Of a DNA stretch of 64,000 nt, positions 12,705 to 23,695 are shown one piece after another. How positions within the stretch are numbered: position 1 is the stretch's first letter; each line of letters starts with the position of its first letter. Location: NCBI GenBank assembly GCA_050084515.1, contig CM114274.1:2914001-2978000 (forward strand), written 5' to 3'. The notes below the pieces were generated by a model. It saw nothing but the letters and a program-made list of their open reading frames with translations, had not been told where the DNA came from and searched no databases. The stretch is from Blasia pusilla (lineage: Eukaryota; Marchantiophyta; Marchantiopsida; Blasiales). A program made the position numbers and the translations under genes.

Positions 12705-14280
12705 GAGATGATAGCCACAGCATCGAGCGTGGTTTTGGGTACTACACGTGGAGATGAGAGTTGTATTGTCCGAGACGGGGTTGCACCATTGCAACCATCG
12801 ACATCCGCTCCAGAGAGTCCTATCTTAGTCACGGTGGAGACTTGGGAGCCAGATATGGGCCCTAAGTTGATAGGAGGAGAGCAGCGTCGGATACACCAGT
12901 TCCTTTGCAGTTATAGGAGTTGTTTTGCATTTAGTATGCATGACTTGGGTACGCTGAAGGGTCCAGGGATCCGCATTGAGTTGTCGAGTGACACGCCGAT
13001 CTTCCAACAACCCTACAAGTACAATGACATGGAGAGGGCTCTGATTCAGAGTAGGAGCCATGACTTGGTTGGAGCAGGACTAGTGGAGATGTTGCATGGA
13101 GAGTATGCATCTGCCACCGTCATGCCCTCCAAAAAGGATGTGCATGGCAACTGGACGGATAGACGAATGTGTGGAGATTACCGGCCTATCAATCGGCAGA
13201 TAAAGTCCGATAGGTATGCCATGCCCACCCCTGAGGAGATCTTTGATGTGATTGGGCATGCAAAGGTCTTCAGTTCATTGGATTTGCGAGCCGGATACCA
13301 TCAATTGCCTATCAGATTGGAGGACATGCAGAAGACAAAATTTTGGGGCATCGATTCTCACGGGAAGGATTGTTTGTACCAGTGGCGGTTCTTACCATTC
13401 GAGTTAAAGAACGCCCCGGCTGAGTTTCAGAGGGTCATGGATAGGATCTTGGCAAGTCTGGTTTCTAGGTGTTATATTCATGACATCGTAGTCTTTAGCG
13501 CCACGGTTGAGGAGCATGAGCGACATCTAGAGGAGGTGTTTTGACGATTGTAGTTACATGGGTTGAAGCTACATCCAGGCAAGTGCAAGTTCTTTGATGA
13601 CCAGATTGAGTACTTGGGTCATACGATATACCATGGGGGCCTTGGTGTGCGACAGACAAAGGTAGAGGCAATTTCACGTATTCCACGCCCTACAGATGAT
13701 AGTCGAGTTCCTGCATTCATGGGATTGGCGAACTTCTATCGACGGTACGTCAAGGGTTTCAGTTTGATTGCAAAGCCGCTAACCTTGATGACCAAGGTGG
13801 ATCAGGATTTGCATTGGGGGGATGAGCAAGAGAGAGCATTTCACATGCTCAAGGACATATTGATGTCCGCGCCCATATTGAGGAGACCTATCAAGGGACA
13901 TCCTTTCCAGTTGCATACCGATTGGAGCATGTTGGGGCTTGGAGCCGTGCTCACCCAACATGACGATGATGGTAGAGAGTTCGTGGTGGCTTATGCTAGT
14001 CGCTCGAACAACGCTGCAGAGGCGAAGTATAGCTCGTATGAGGGTGAGTGCTTGGCTGTAGTGTGGGTTGTCACACATTTCACATGTTGTCTATTCGGCA
14101 ATCCCTTTACCATCATTATTGCTCATCAGCCACTTAAGTGGTTGATGGAGTCTGACAAGCTTACACGAAAGCTTGCGAGATGGGCTCCTTTGTTGCAGGA
14201 GTATGACTTCTAGGTTGTGCATAGACCTAGGATGCGCAACCAGGACACAGATGGTTTGAGCCGTAACTCATGCCCGAGTC
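12705..14280 (+). pseudogene. reverse transcriptase and RNase H of element I
   Basis: Typical Ty3/gypsy text: RMCGDYRPINRQ, FSSLDLRAGYHQ (catalytic Asp), then YIHD at 13473-13484 where an active enzyme has YIDD, so one catalytic Asp is His. The connection text IEYLGHTIYHGGLGV and FMGLANFYRRYVKGF follows. RNase H is marked by LHTDWSMLGLGAVL, YASRSNNAAE, YEGECLAVVW and HQPLKWLM. Frame breaks near 13543 and 14211. It would copy element RNA into DNA. Confidence 0.9.
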
Positions 14281-14639
14281 AGCGAGATGCGACTGGAGCT
14301 CGTTGGCATGGTGAGAGTGATGAGGAGTTGGTGCCAGGATGGCATGCATCAGCCTATTTGGGCTTGTTGGCTATGGAGAGCCAAATTGCGGAGACTTCGA
14401 TGGCAAGGTCTGATGGAGAGTCCTTAGATCCAGAGGCCGGTGAGGAGATGATAGGTGGTCGAGAAAATCACGACGATGGAGTGGTCTTGGAGTACCTGCA
14501 TACTAGCAACGTCGCGAGCACAGTGGATGCTAGAGAGCGGGATCGAATCCTACAACGAGCCAGACGATTCCGATGGGAGGGCACATATGTGTTGCGAGTG
14601 TGGAAGGATGGTAAAGTGCGTGTAGTGCCTCATCCTTCG

Positions 14640-15762
14640 TAGAGAGCACGTTTGGTGCGTCATGCCCACGAGGAGTTGGGTCATTTTGGAGTGAAGCGGA
14701 CATACATCTTGCTCCAGATTCAGTATTGGTGGCGAGAGATGCAGACTGACGTTCAATAATTTGTTGCCAGATGCATGATGTGTGATCGAGTCTGAGCATC
14801 GTTCAATGCTCCAAATCCACAATTGCATCCACTTCCGATCATGGGTTTAGGTTATAGATGGAGTTTGGATTTTTTAGGACCTCTGCCTTTGACGGAGCGC
14901 CACTGTCGTTATGTGTTGGTGATGGTCGAGCACTTCTCGAAGTGGATAGAGTTGGTTGCATTTCCTGACAAAGCGAGTGAGGGAGTAGCGTATGCCTTCC
15001 TAGATTAAGTGTTGAGTCATTACGACGCACCAGTTGAGGTGTTGACAGACCCAGGTACAGAGTTTCGCGGGGAGTTTCAGGCCTTGTGTGATCATGAATT
15101 GATCGACCACCGCACTACTTAGCGAGATCATCCTGAGGCGGATGGACTAGCGGAGCGAGTTGTGCAGATGGTGAAGAGAGGAATACGCACGTATGGCTTG
15201 CAGAGAGGTCTCCTAGGAGATTGGGACCTTCAGTTGTCGTGATTAGCAATGGGATACAGATTCACCAAGCAGACATCCTTAGGGTCTTTCTCACCATACT
15301 TGTTGCTTTATGGTCGAGAGCCAGATTTACCTGCGGCCATTCATCAAGATACTGGTGAGGTGTTGAACCTTGATAACCCTGATATATGGATGCGAGCATG
15401 TTCTCAGAGGGCTTAGTTATTTCGGAGAGTGATGCCCATGGCGTTTGAGAACTTGGCGATTACGCAACATCGGGATACGTTGAGGTATGCGACTATTCAA
15501 GGAGGTGGTTATCGACCTACTATTTGGAGGTTTCATCAGGGAGACTATCTCTAATTGCATCAGACGGCACCCACGACATTGGATGTCACTACAGGGCGCA
15601 CCATCTTGAGAGTGCGTGCAATTTTGCCATCTGGTGTTCTCTTATTGGAGGGACATGATGGTATGGTTTGGAAGGACCATGTGCGTAACTATGCGCCATG
15701 TCATCTTCCGAACATTGATGATACTCTTGATCCAAGCTTAGCAATAGTTCCTACAGGCTTAC
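14640..15762 (+). pseudogene. integrase of element I (HHCC zinc domain, DDE core, C-terminal module)
   Basis: An HHCC zinc-binding region (RHAHEELGH ... CMMC) covers about 14655-14790. The rve core follows: LDFLGPLPLTERH (first Asp), VLTDPGTEF (second Asp) and DGLAERVVQ (Glu). A C-terminal module contains GRTILRVRAILPSGVLLLEG and GMVWKDHV. Stops at 14640-14642, 14757-14759 and 15240-15242 fall where element II or the family has Gln or Trp. This core shows that the element uses a DDE integrase rather than a tyrosine recombinase. Confidence 0.87.
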
Positions 15763-16789
15763 TGTCGTGCGCCTACTCTCCTTGAACGTTAATCTTGTTG
15801 TTGCGGAAGCGTGCGTTTAGTAGGTCACGCTCTCAACGCTAATCTGCATCCAAACACGCACTCTGGTTAGTCAGATCTTGGATCAATCAACGGGCTAACT
15901 TTTCGAGTTCTCGTCTCGGTCCCTCATCAAGCTCAACCTTCCTAGTTTCGTAGTTTACAACATGGGCAAGTCTCGCAAGACTTGGGACAGACTTTCTGGT
16001 CGGTTCAAGAACCTCAAACGGTGTTTCGCGCCTGGCGGTTCCAACAGTCGGATGGACATCCAATGAGTCCCTAACCAAGACTTGCACGAAGTGAATCTCG
16101 GGTTGGAATCCAAGTGTGGCGTACAAAGTCCATTTCCTTGGATTATGTTTGGGTTTCGAGTTCCAACGCCAAACTCCCGTTCCATCCCGTACCTCTGAGA
16201 CGCCGTTTGGTGCTCAAAGAGGGGATTGGTGTTCCAAGACATCTTGGAGATACTTCTCCCTTACTAGTACTTAGGGGGATCTCTGTGGCCCCCCTATCTT
16301 TAGGGAAAGACACCCGAGCCTCTCAAATTGGCCCTCAACACGATTGCTCTCCCAGTTGTTTTCGGCCAATATCTCAATCTGTACTTAGTTTGCTGAGATC
16401 TCTAGTGCGTTGGAAGCATCTCACCATAAGCTTCCCAACGTGTCCTTACTTGTCCCAAATACATGTTGGGGCTAAACGCTAAGATCCAAAACACAGTCAA
16501 ATTCCCCAAACGCTAGTCGTGTTCCAAAACTTGTTCTCACCTCCTTGGGAACCAACCTTCCAAGACTAAACTCATCTCAAGTCTTGGCTCGCGTTTGGTC
16601 TAGGTTTCTTGGTCGTGACCACTAATGCACGAAATGCACAACTCTGTTTTGCATTTTGTCTCTTGGACTTTTCCAAGAGACCTTTCCAAACGCCTCTCCA
16701 AAGCGCAAATATTGTAGCATGAGTCCACTTGAGTTCTGATGTTCCGCTTGGCGCCTATTTGGTGTTGTTTGGTTATGAGGGTTGCGACA
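15763..16789. mobile_element. solo LTR (family S), 1027 bp, copy 1, inserted in element I
   Basis: Starts TGTCGTGCGCC and ends GGTTGCGACA, with TG..CA ends and a short inverted match. The flanks are CTTAC (15758-15762) and CTTGC (16790-16794), a 5-bp target duplication with one mismatch. It is the same length as the copy at 43187-44213. The insertion falls just before the first cysteine pair of the PHD finger. Confidence 0.85.
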
Positions 16790-16790
16790 C

Positions 16791-16937
16791 TTGCGGTGTA
16801 TGTTGTGTGGTTTTGCCCATGGTGCAGCCACTATGCTAGTCTCTGATGGATGTTCGAGAGGATGGCATATGGCATGTTTGACGCCACCTCTCACTAGGGT
16901 TCCTTAGGGACGATGGATGTGTCCCAGATGTACATAG
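16791..16937 (+). pseudogene. C-terminal PHD zinc finger of element I
   Basis: The frame reads RCMLCG ... MLVSDGCSRGWHMACLTPP ... GRWMCPRCT and then stops (TAG 16935-16937). The ligand pattern is C-x2-C, (S in place of C), C, H-x2-C, C-x2-C, with the DGC..GWH..CL.PP core typical of PHD fingers. The missing third cysteine is present in element II, so the ancestral finger was probably complete. An in-frame TAG sits before GRW. In element II the frame is continuous with the integrase C-terminus, so this is the polyprotein end. PHD fingers usually bind histone H3 tails. Confidence 0.75.
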
Positions 16938-17104
16938 AGTAGGTAGTTCTACATTCCAACTTGTGTTTGTGACATGGATGACAAGAAGGCGACTAACGAT
17001 GGGGCCACATGAGCACCCAACCTTCTTGCTCTTAGCGTCCGAGAGATGTATGTCATGGTAGGTAGGGATAGATGGCTATCTCGAGTTAGAGGGACCTAAC
17101 CTCC

Positions 17105-17243
17105 AGTTAGGGGGACGATTGGATATATTTTGGTACTTCTTGTCTCGTTGTTTGGATGTCATGAGTTAGCATGGGATCGTGCGTGTTTGTTTGTGTTCGA
17201 TGACAATAATATATGTTATGTAGCGATGTGTATGCGCAAGACA
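17105..17243 (+). repeat. purine tract and internal repeat B1 of element I
   Basis: A purine-rich tract (AGTTAGGGGGACGA, ending near 17119) is followed directly by B1 (17122-17243), which repeats the element's own right tail at 17660-17769 and ends GCAAGACA. Two bases (AT) separate it from A2. Confidence 0.75.
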
Positions 17244-17245
17244 AT

Positions 17246-17769
17246 TGTCACGTCTTTTAGGATAGATCGGTGAGATGTAGTAGAGTGCCTTCGTGATTAG
17301 TGGAGGATAGGCTCAGTAGGTCGATGATGACATGATGAGGCCCCGGGAAACGTGAGAGATCAGGTTTCCCCTTCGTTTCGGCTCATTTGGAGCCATATTG
17401 AACAAATTACTATTTTAGGTAAGTACCATTTTGAGTATATGATCAACTTTATATTTTTGGCAAGTGGCTCTTGACCTCGTACATCAGGTCAAGAGCCAAG
17501 GAGGTGACCTGGGAGTATAGGTTACCATGGAGAGAGCTTGGGAGAGTGGAGGGGTATACCTCAAGGAGAGAGAGCTTGAGAGCTCATTCTCTCTTTGTTG
17601 AACCTTTTGGCATGAGGCGGCGGAGCTATGGTCTTGCTTGTCTTGTGTGTGTAACCTAAGATATTTTGGTACTTCTTGTCTCGTTGTTTGGATGCCATGA
17701 GTTAGCATGGGATCGTGTGTGTTCGGTGACAGCGATGTATGTTGTGTAGCGATGTGTATGCGCACGACA
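17246..17769 (+). repeat. right terminal repeat A2-B2 of element I
   Basis: A2 starts TGTCACG at 17246 and repeats A1. B2 (17660-17769) repeats B1 and ends GCACGACA. An inverted repeat GGCTCTTGACCT / AGGTCAAGAGCC lies at about 17465-17497. Relative to A1, a stretch after the first 130 bases is different. Confidence 0.8.
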
Positions 17770-17927
17770 ACTCCCCTGTAAGTGACTCCGAAAAGACTTA
17801 ATGTTAATAAAACCCAGACTATGAAACTCTATTATTACTTAACTAGAATACAATAAAAGAAAACTACTACTAGTCGTATATGTTGTTACTGAAACCAAGT
17901 GTAGTAATCTTTCGGTCTCATCTTTTT

Positions 17928-18188
17928 GACTCATCTAAGTCAAAAAAATGTGATTGCGGTATGGTTATTTTTTATGACTTGCCGAAGTAAAAAATAATGA
18001 CTTAGTCAAGTCATAAAGCATGACTCGGACGGGTCATTTTCGAGTCTTATCCACGATTGACTCATCTAAGTCATAAAATGTGACTTCGTTGAAGTCATTT
18101 TTTATGACTTGCCTAAGTCATAAAGAATGACTTATCCAAGTCATAAAGCATGACTCAAACGAGTCATTTTAGAGTCATATCCAAAATT
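17928..18188. repeat. two 130-bp tandem units built of short TGACT/AGTCA palindromes
   Basis: Units at about 17928-18058 and 18059-18188. Each contains several 18-bp imperfect palindromes of the form ATGACT-n6-AGTCAT, for example ATGACTTAGTCAAGTCAT and ATGACTTATCCAAGTCAT, separated by short AT-rich links. No open frame of note. Confidence 0.8.
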
Positions 18189-20986
18189 GACATATCACTT
18201 GTGGTGGTATATATGTAGTTTTAAGACAAAGAAGTAGCGTAAAAAATATGTTGGAGTCATTTGGTCAACTAGAGCCAGTCATTTCCATCTAACAAGGGTT
18301 CATTATTCCTCAAGGAATGGAGTACATTACGTTGGCATTTACAGTTCTATTATGTACCCATGACTTACACTATATAGCAACATCTCCTTCCTACCCCCTT
18401 GCAGACTACATGATTGAAAACTCCTTCATATCCTCTTGTTGGTACTTATTTTAAATCCAAAAAATTAAGGGCATGGAGAAGCCATTGTGCTATAACTAAA
18501 GTCCTAATGCTACAAATGTAATTTGAAATTAGAGAGGCACATATCATTGTACCAATTCACACCTACTACAACCAATCATTACTTTTCATCCATGTGTCAC
18601 AAGTGCTTGTCGCATGTCTAAAGCTAACAAAAGTTTGTTACATCCAATTAGTTGCCATATGTCCAAAACTACCAAGCCTATCCACTTGCATATTCCATCC
18701 TCAAATAGACTATCTATATATATTACAAAAAATGCCTAATACAAACTGAATAATTTCTATTAAAAACAAAGACACTTATTTTAAAAAGGCCCAAGTACAA
18801 ACTCTTTCGGCTAATCAAAGTCCAAACTGAAACACAAGGCCCATTGTCTTTTTTTAGAAGGCATTATGAATTGGGATCACCATAACACTAAACTATCAAG
18901 GGCATCTTTTGCATCAATCTATGGTGGATAGTCCGGCGCATTTGGAAAAGGCAAAACGAATACTTTCTTGCTCGCCTCTATCAAATGGACAATAGAATGC
19001 CCATGTGGAATCCATGGAAGGTTGGACGAGCATCACGAAATCTGCCATAACAAAAAATCACATAGGTATTCTTACATGATATCAACTACTACAACCAAAG
19101 CAACACAATTTTACCCCTATCTAAACTACCTCTTGGATCCTCATCCTAAGTGTAGGTTTTCTCACTTCCGTTGGCTTTTGCCCCATATCCACAATATCCA
19201 ACTATATTGGTCCATCATTCTCTAACATTCCTTCATTGACATCATTCTCCCCTAAAAAAAATTATGGCCTCAAAATTGTATTTTTGTTATGCCTTACCTT
19301 GGCGTTTCCCTATAATTATTGGGGCTTCGGCTGTGGTCTCTACAATCACAAGTAAACATAATTCAATCAACCTCAAAAATCCCAAGATTCCCCATTCGCT
19401 TAAACAAATATGCACAACAATGCCCTCAACTCACATACTTGAGTAATTTGGGTCACATGCAATGATAGTAGCATGAACATCTTTTGTTGCTCCCATTCTC
19501 TATGCAATAGTTGGTACAATGCCTACAATTGTATATGGTCATTGATTGCATAGGTATCCTTGGCAATGGATGGATTTGAAGCTGGAATATCCATTGGATT
19601 TGAGGGTACAATAGTGACTTCAATATGAGAGGGTACACTCACTAGATGAGTCGATGATATATGAATAAGAGTAGGAGATGGTACTTTAATTGGATGAGGA
19701 GATAGTGCAACTCTTGGACTCATGGTCCCTCTCTTCTCTTATTGGTTGGAAATAACATTATATATGCTTGTTTCTACCAAGTCCAAGCGACTGGAGAATA
19801 TATGTACATCCATGCGATGAATGACGGGTGTCACACATTCAGGCAACAAATCCTCTATGGATTTCAATTGCTGAGAAATTTCTATCATCTCACATGATCC
19901 ATTAGCCTAAATCAATAGAAGAAAAACTCAATCCACATCCCCATGCATGGATTAGAAAAAAACCCATTTTTGAGTAATGACATCTATTCTATAGCAATTA
20001 AATGCAAATACTTGCTTTGACAATATAGTGGTGCCATGGCTTCTTTGGTTCTTTACCTCCTAAAGCACCTATGCCTTAGTAGGAGTTTGCACCTTCTCTT
20101 TTATCTGAAACACATGTGCAATGAAGTAAACTCGATCAGTAAATTACCAACCCAAGCCAAAACAAGAGCACTAGAACAATATATTGCACCTTCAATAATA
20201 TTCATACCAGACATTTGACAATTAGTGCATTCCCATTTCTCCCTATAAGGTTAGAATTGGCCACTATTGCTTGCTCCTTTAACATTTGTTCACTCTCTGT
20301 CTTTGCAATTTCACTCATGAAGTGGGCTAGTAATCTTCCCCATTGGGTAGGATCTATGTGAGGTGGCAGGGCAACTTTTTTGCCTCCTCGATTTTCTTTC
20401 CATGTCTAACATAATCTAAACCATCTCCTCTCAATCTTTAATATTCATTGTGCAACAGGGTACGTACTTGCCATACTCTATGAACTACACAATCCACTAA
20501 TGTTGTCAGTTAAACATTCTAAAATATTAGTAACTCATATATTCTAAGAATGTGAGCCCTCTCAATTGTGGCTCCAGAAAATGGATCCCCTCTTGTACAT
20601 TCCCAAAACGATTGTCAAAGGGGTCTCCTCCAATCCCCTCCCACCTACTTATCCATGAAAAGAAATGAAACGAAAAAAGAAGTTGTGAAACAAACAGGGC
20701 TTCTTGGCGTCTTGAGGGAGTCTATTTAGCATAAAATAAGTTATCCTAGGATGAAAATTGTGGAATGAGGTTGAGGAAAATGAAGGTGCACCAAGGATTT
20801 TTATTTTTTTTTTTTTGGGGGGTATAAGTCTGTCTTTTTTTTTTTGAAACTATCTTGTAAGTTCATTGTGACTTCTTTACGTTGTTTTGTGAGTTCTGCC
20901 ACCATTGTTTGTGCAATTGTCTTGCAAGTGTTGAGCAAGTATCAACCGCCACAAGATAGTCGCACAGGAAATTGAAGTTTGCGACT
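18189..20986. other. no gene recognised
   Basis: AT-rich DNA with scattered short frames and homopolymer runs, for instance around 20797-20845. No domain, RNA gene or clear mobile element seen. Confidence 0.4.
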
Positions 20987-20991
20987 ACCTT

Positions 20992-21995
20992 TGTCGCGCC
21001 CCTACTCTCCTTGAACGTCAATCTTTAGTGTTGCGGAAGCGTACGTTCAGTAGGTCACGATCTCATCGCCGATCTACACCCAAACACGCACTCTCGTTAG
21101 TCGGGTCTGGGCCAACCAGCGTTCCAACCCATTGAGTTCTCAACTCGGCGTCTCATCAAGCTCAACCTTCCTTAATTCCTAGTTCCCAAAACGTGGCAAG
21201 TCCTTGAAGACTTGGAACAGACTTCCTGATTAGTCCAGGGATCTGAAACGACACTTGCGCGCCTAGCGATCCCAACTGTTCAACGGACCTCATGTGAGCT
21301 CCAAACCAAGACCCAAGTAATTGAGTCGCGGGGTGAAATCCAAGAGGGATGTCTAAAATTGCCTCAATAGACTTGGTGTAGGTTTTCCAACCCAACTCCC
21401 AAACTCGCGTTCCGTTCCATGCCCTTGAACCGCCCCGCGGCGCCCAAAGTGGGGTTCGGGTTCCAAGCACTCTCAGAGACCTTCCCCCTTACTAGTACTT
21501 ATGGGGTTCTCCAATAATCCCCCCCTTTGGAAAAGGAGGGTCGGGCCCTTCATTGTGGCTCTCAACCCGACTCCACTTACAGTCATTTTTGGGTTGTTTC
21601 TCATCGGCTGCTTATGCGTTTGCAGAGATCTTTAGTGCGTTTGAATTGGCTTTCCATAAGCCTTCCAACGCATCCTTCTTTAATCCAAACGCATCTTGGC
21701 GCTAAAAGTTATGGTTAAAAACACAGTCAAAAACTCTCAAACGCTAGTGGCGTTCCAAATGCGGATTCTTCCTTTTGGCAAACCACTTTCTAGACTCGAC
21801 TTCTTTCAAGTCTCATTCCGCATTTAGGTCCAGGTTTCTCGGTCGCGACCACAACATCTGAAACGCAAAGCCTCGCTCACGTCTCGTCTCTTGTCTCCTC
21901 TTCGAGACTACTCCAACGCGCAAACCATCTTAGCGTGAGCCCGCTAATGTTCCGATGTTCCGCTTGGCACTCGTTTGGTCATGAGGGTCGCGACA
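20992..21995. mobile_element. solo LTR (family S), 1004 bp, copy 2
   Basis: Starts TGTCGCGCCCC and ends GGGTCGCGACA, with a perfect 5-bp target duplication ACCTT (20987-20991 and 21996-22000). It is similar along its whole length to the copies at 15763 and 43187 but more diverged and slightly shorter. Open frames inside look accidental. Confidence 0.88.
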
Positions 21996-22000
21996 ACCTT

Positions 22001-23244
22001 ATGGTTGACACGCTCAAGGTAGCTTGTGGTTGCTCGCGATTGTCTTTGTAGGCACTCGCAAACATCATTTAATACCCCGGGCTAGTGCGGACCAAGAGGG
22101 TCAGTGTATGCCACATGTGGGCTTGATGAAAATCTCTATGAGGGTGGTGCGGGCTAGTAAATGGATGGAAAAAATAGACGATAGGTCATTGGATTGGATA
22201 TGGGCTAGCCGAGCCTAGATTTACATTGCAGGTAGGGCAAGAGCGAGTGTGTGCTGCAAGAACCAAGATCCACATGGACACTGACATAAGTCAGTGGACA
22301 CTAACATTGTCCATATGCAACCTTGCTCACACGACACTCCCAAGAAACCAAAAATTCCTTGTACTGAGATATAAAAATAAAATTTTGACTACTAGAGACA
22401 TTATTGGAACTCCAACTAGTCGTGTAAGGTTTTTTGTGTCACACTATAGTGTCAAGCTCTCAAGGTGATAAAGATGCTAGGTTTTGGATGCTTGCACCAA
22501 GTTTAGGTTTCAATTTTGAATTGATTAGTCCCACTATGTCTAGCTATCAGAATGTTCTCCATTGCTCTGTAATAGTTAGCCCATTATGTAGAATTAGTCT
22601 CAAATTATACTAGCTTAATGGGAATAATTTTATCTACTTATGAATACAAGGGCTTTACAATCTTAATAATATCTTACACATCCTCCATTTACCTACCACA
22701 CTTCAATGTTTAAATTGAAGTGTGGTAGGTAAATTTCGATGACATTGATGCTTCCACTTACTTCATTGTAATTAGTTTGTAGCAACAATTCCTCGTTTAT
22801 GACTAATAAGCTTGAAGGCCTACATGGAAATTCAAGACTTGTGTTTCTAGAATGTTGTGAGTGCAACCTAATTTCCGTTATGACTAGATCTCAACATTCA
22901 CTCTAAAAAACAATGTGAGAACCTCAATTTTTAGTCCTAATCACTAAGAAAATCTAGTATTGTTGAATACGTAAGTGTTCAAAGGATTTAATGCAAGCCA
23001 TTCAACTATGCATCTTTTGTCCATGGAAATCTTAGCTATTACATGCAGGTCTGTGAGGAGCTTTTTTAATTCTTCATCCTCCCCTTTGTGGAAGCCTTCA
23101 TGCGAGTGCGGTTAAGTCTGAACAAGAGATCATTATTGAGGTTTTAAACATTCAACTCAAGTAGGTTATGGCCATTGTGTTTGTATTTGTATGGGTTGCA
23201 TTTTTCGTTGATTAAACAACCAGAAAGGAGATCATCCATGCGCG

Positions 23245-23248
<4 letters not shown>
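22001..23248. other. no gene recognised
   Basis: AT-rich intergenic DNA. The only structure of note is the hairpin listed separately. Confidence 0.4.
22687..22734. repeat. perfect 21-bp inverted repeat (hairpin)
   Basis: Arms 22687-22707 (begins ATTTACCTACCACAC) and 22714-22734 are exact reverse complements separated by GTTTAA. It could be the core of a small foldback element. No flanking duplication was identified. Confidence 0.85.

Positions 23249-23313
<65 letters not shown>
23249..23313. repeat. (GA)n microsatellite
   Basis: About 32 uninterrupted GA dinucleotides. The open frames across it are artefacts of the repeat. Confidence 0.97.
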
Positions 23314-23318
<5 letters not shown>

Positions 23319-23621
23319 TTAGTCCACGGGAATTCGATTTGGATTATGGGACCCCTTCCAAATATGTGATATTGACATTGCATCAAAGAGGCATCTTCAC
23401 ATCTAGATTTCTCTTTGGGTTCTCATTGAGGATATATATACATTTTTTTAAGGCCTGGAATTTCATTCATCCAAATTTTTTGATCCATGATCTCTTCCAT
23501 GGGACCTTATATTAGTTGAACTAACATCTTGGTCATCTACCGCTTGACAGAGACTATACTCATTAAGTAGTGCTTGTCATAGCCTTGCGACCATAGACCC
23601 CCGCACCCTGGTTGGACGGTC

Positions 23622-23624
<3 letters not shown>

Positions 23625-23671
<47 letters not shown>

Positions 23672-23695
23672 TGTGTGTGTGTGTGTGTGTGTGTG
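23625..23695. repeat. compound (GA)n(GT)n microsatellite
   Basis: About 22 GA units followed directly by about 13 GT units. Confidence 0.97.

Larger units (their letters stand above)
7297..17769 (+). mobile_element. element I: degenerate Ty3/gypsy-like retroelement with DNA methyltransferase and PHD domains
   Basis: The left end is TGTCACG (7297) and the right end is GCACGACA (17769). Both the start and the tail recur inside the element, giving the layout A1 (from 7297) - internal - B1 (17122-17243) - A2 (17246-17659) - B2 (17660-17769). Domains in order are Gag with two zinc knuckles, aspartic protease (DSGA), the N-terminal part of a C5 methyltransferase, reverse transcriptase, RNase H, integrase and a PHD finger. 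Two foreign segments interrupt it: 12402-12704, a host gene piece, and 15763-16789, a solo LTR. Many stops and frame shifts are present and the RT box reads YIHD, so this copy is dead. No clear target-site duplication was found: left flank ..TTACTT, right flank ACTCC... Confidence 0.85.

Noticed and set aside
15887-16482. Open frames of 79-122 residues inside the 15.8-16.8 kb repeat
   Set aside because: They lie in a solo LTR; the frames are not kept in the copies at 20992 and 43187.
14640-16937. Tyrosine recombinase, expected if the split repeats meant a DIRS/Ngaro element
   Set aside because: The region clearly encodes an HHCC plus DDE integrase; no R..HxxR..Y pattern was seen.
16791-16937. 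Chromodomain at the integrase C-terminus
   Set aside because: The Cys/His spacing is that of a PHD finger; no chromodomain text is present.
17928-18188. CRISPR-like array of palindromic repeats
   Set aside because: The setting is eukaryotic, the palindromes vary in sequence, there are no unique equal-length spacers and no cas genes.
23144-23386. Open frames of alternating Arg-Glu or Leu-Ser residues
   Set aside because: They are translations of the (GA)n microsatellite.
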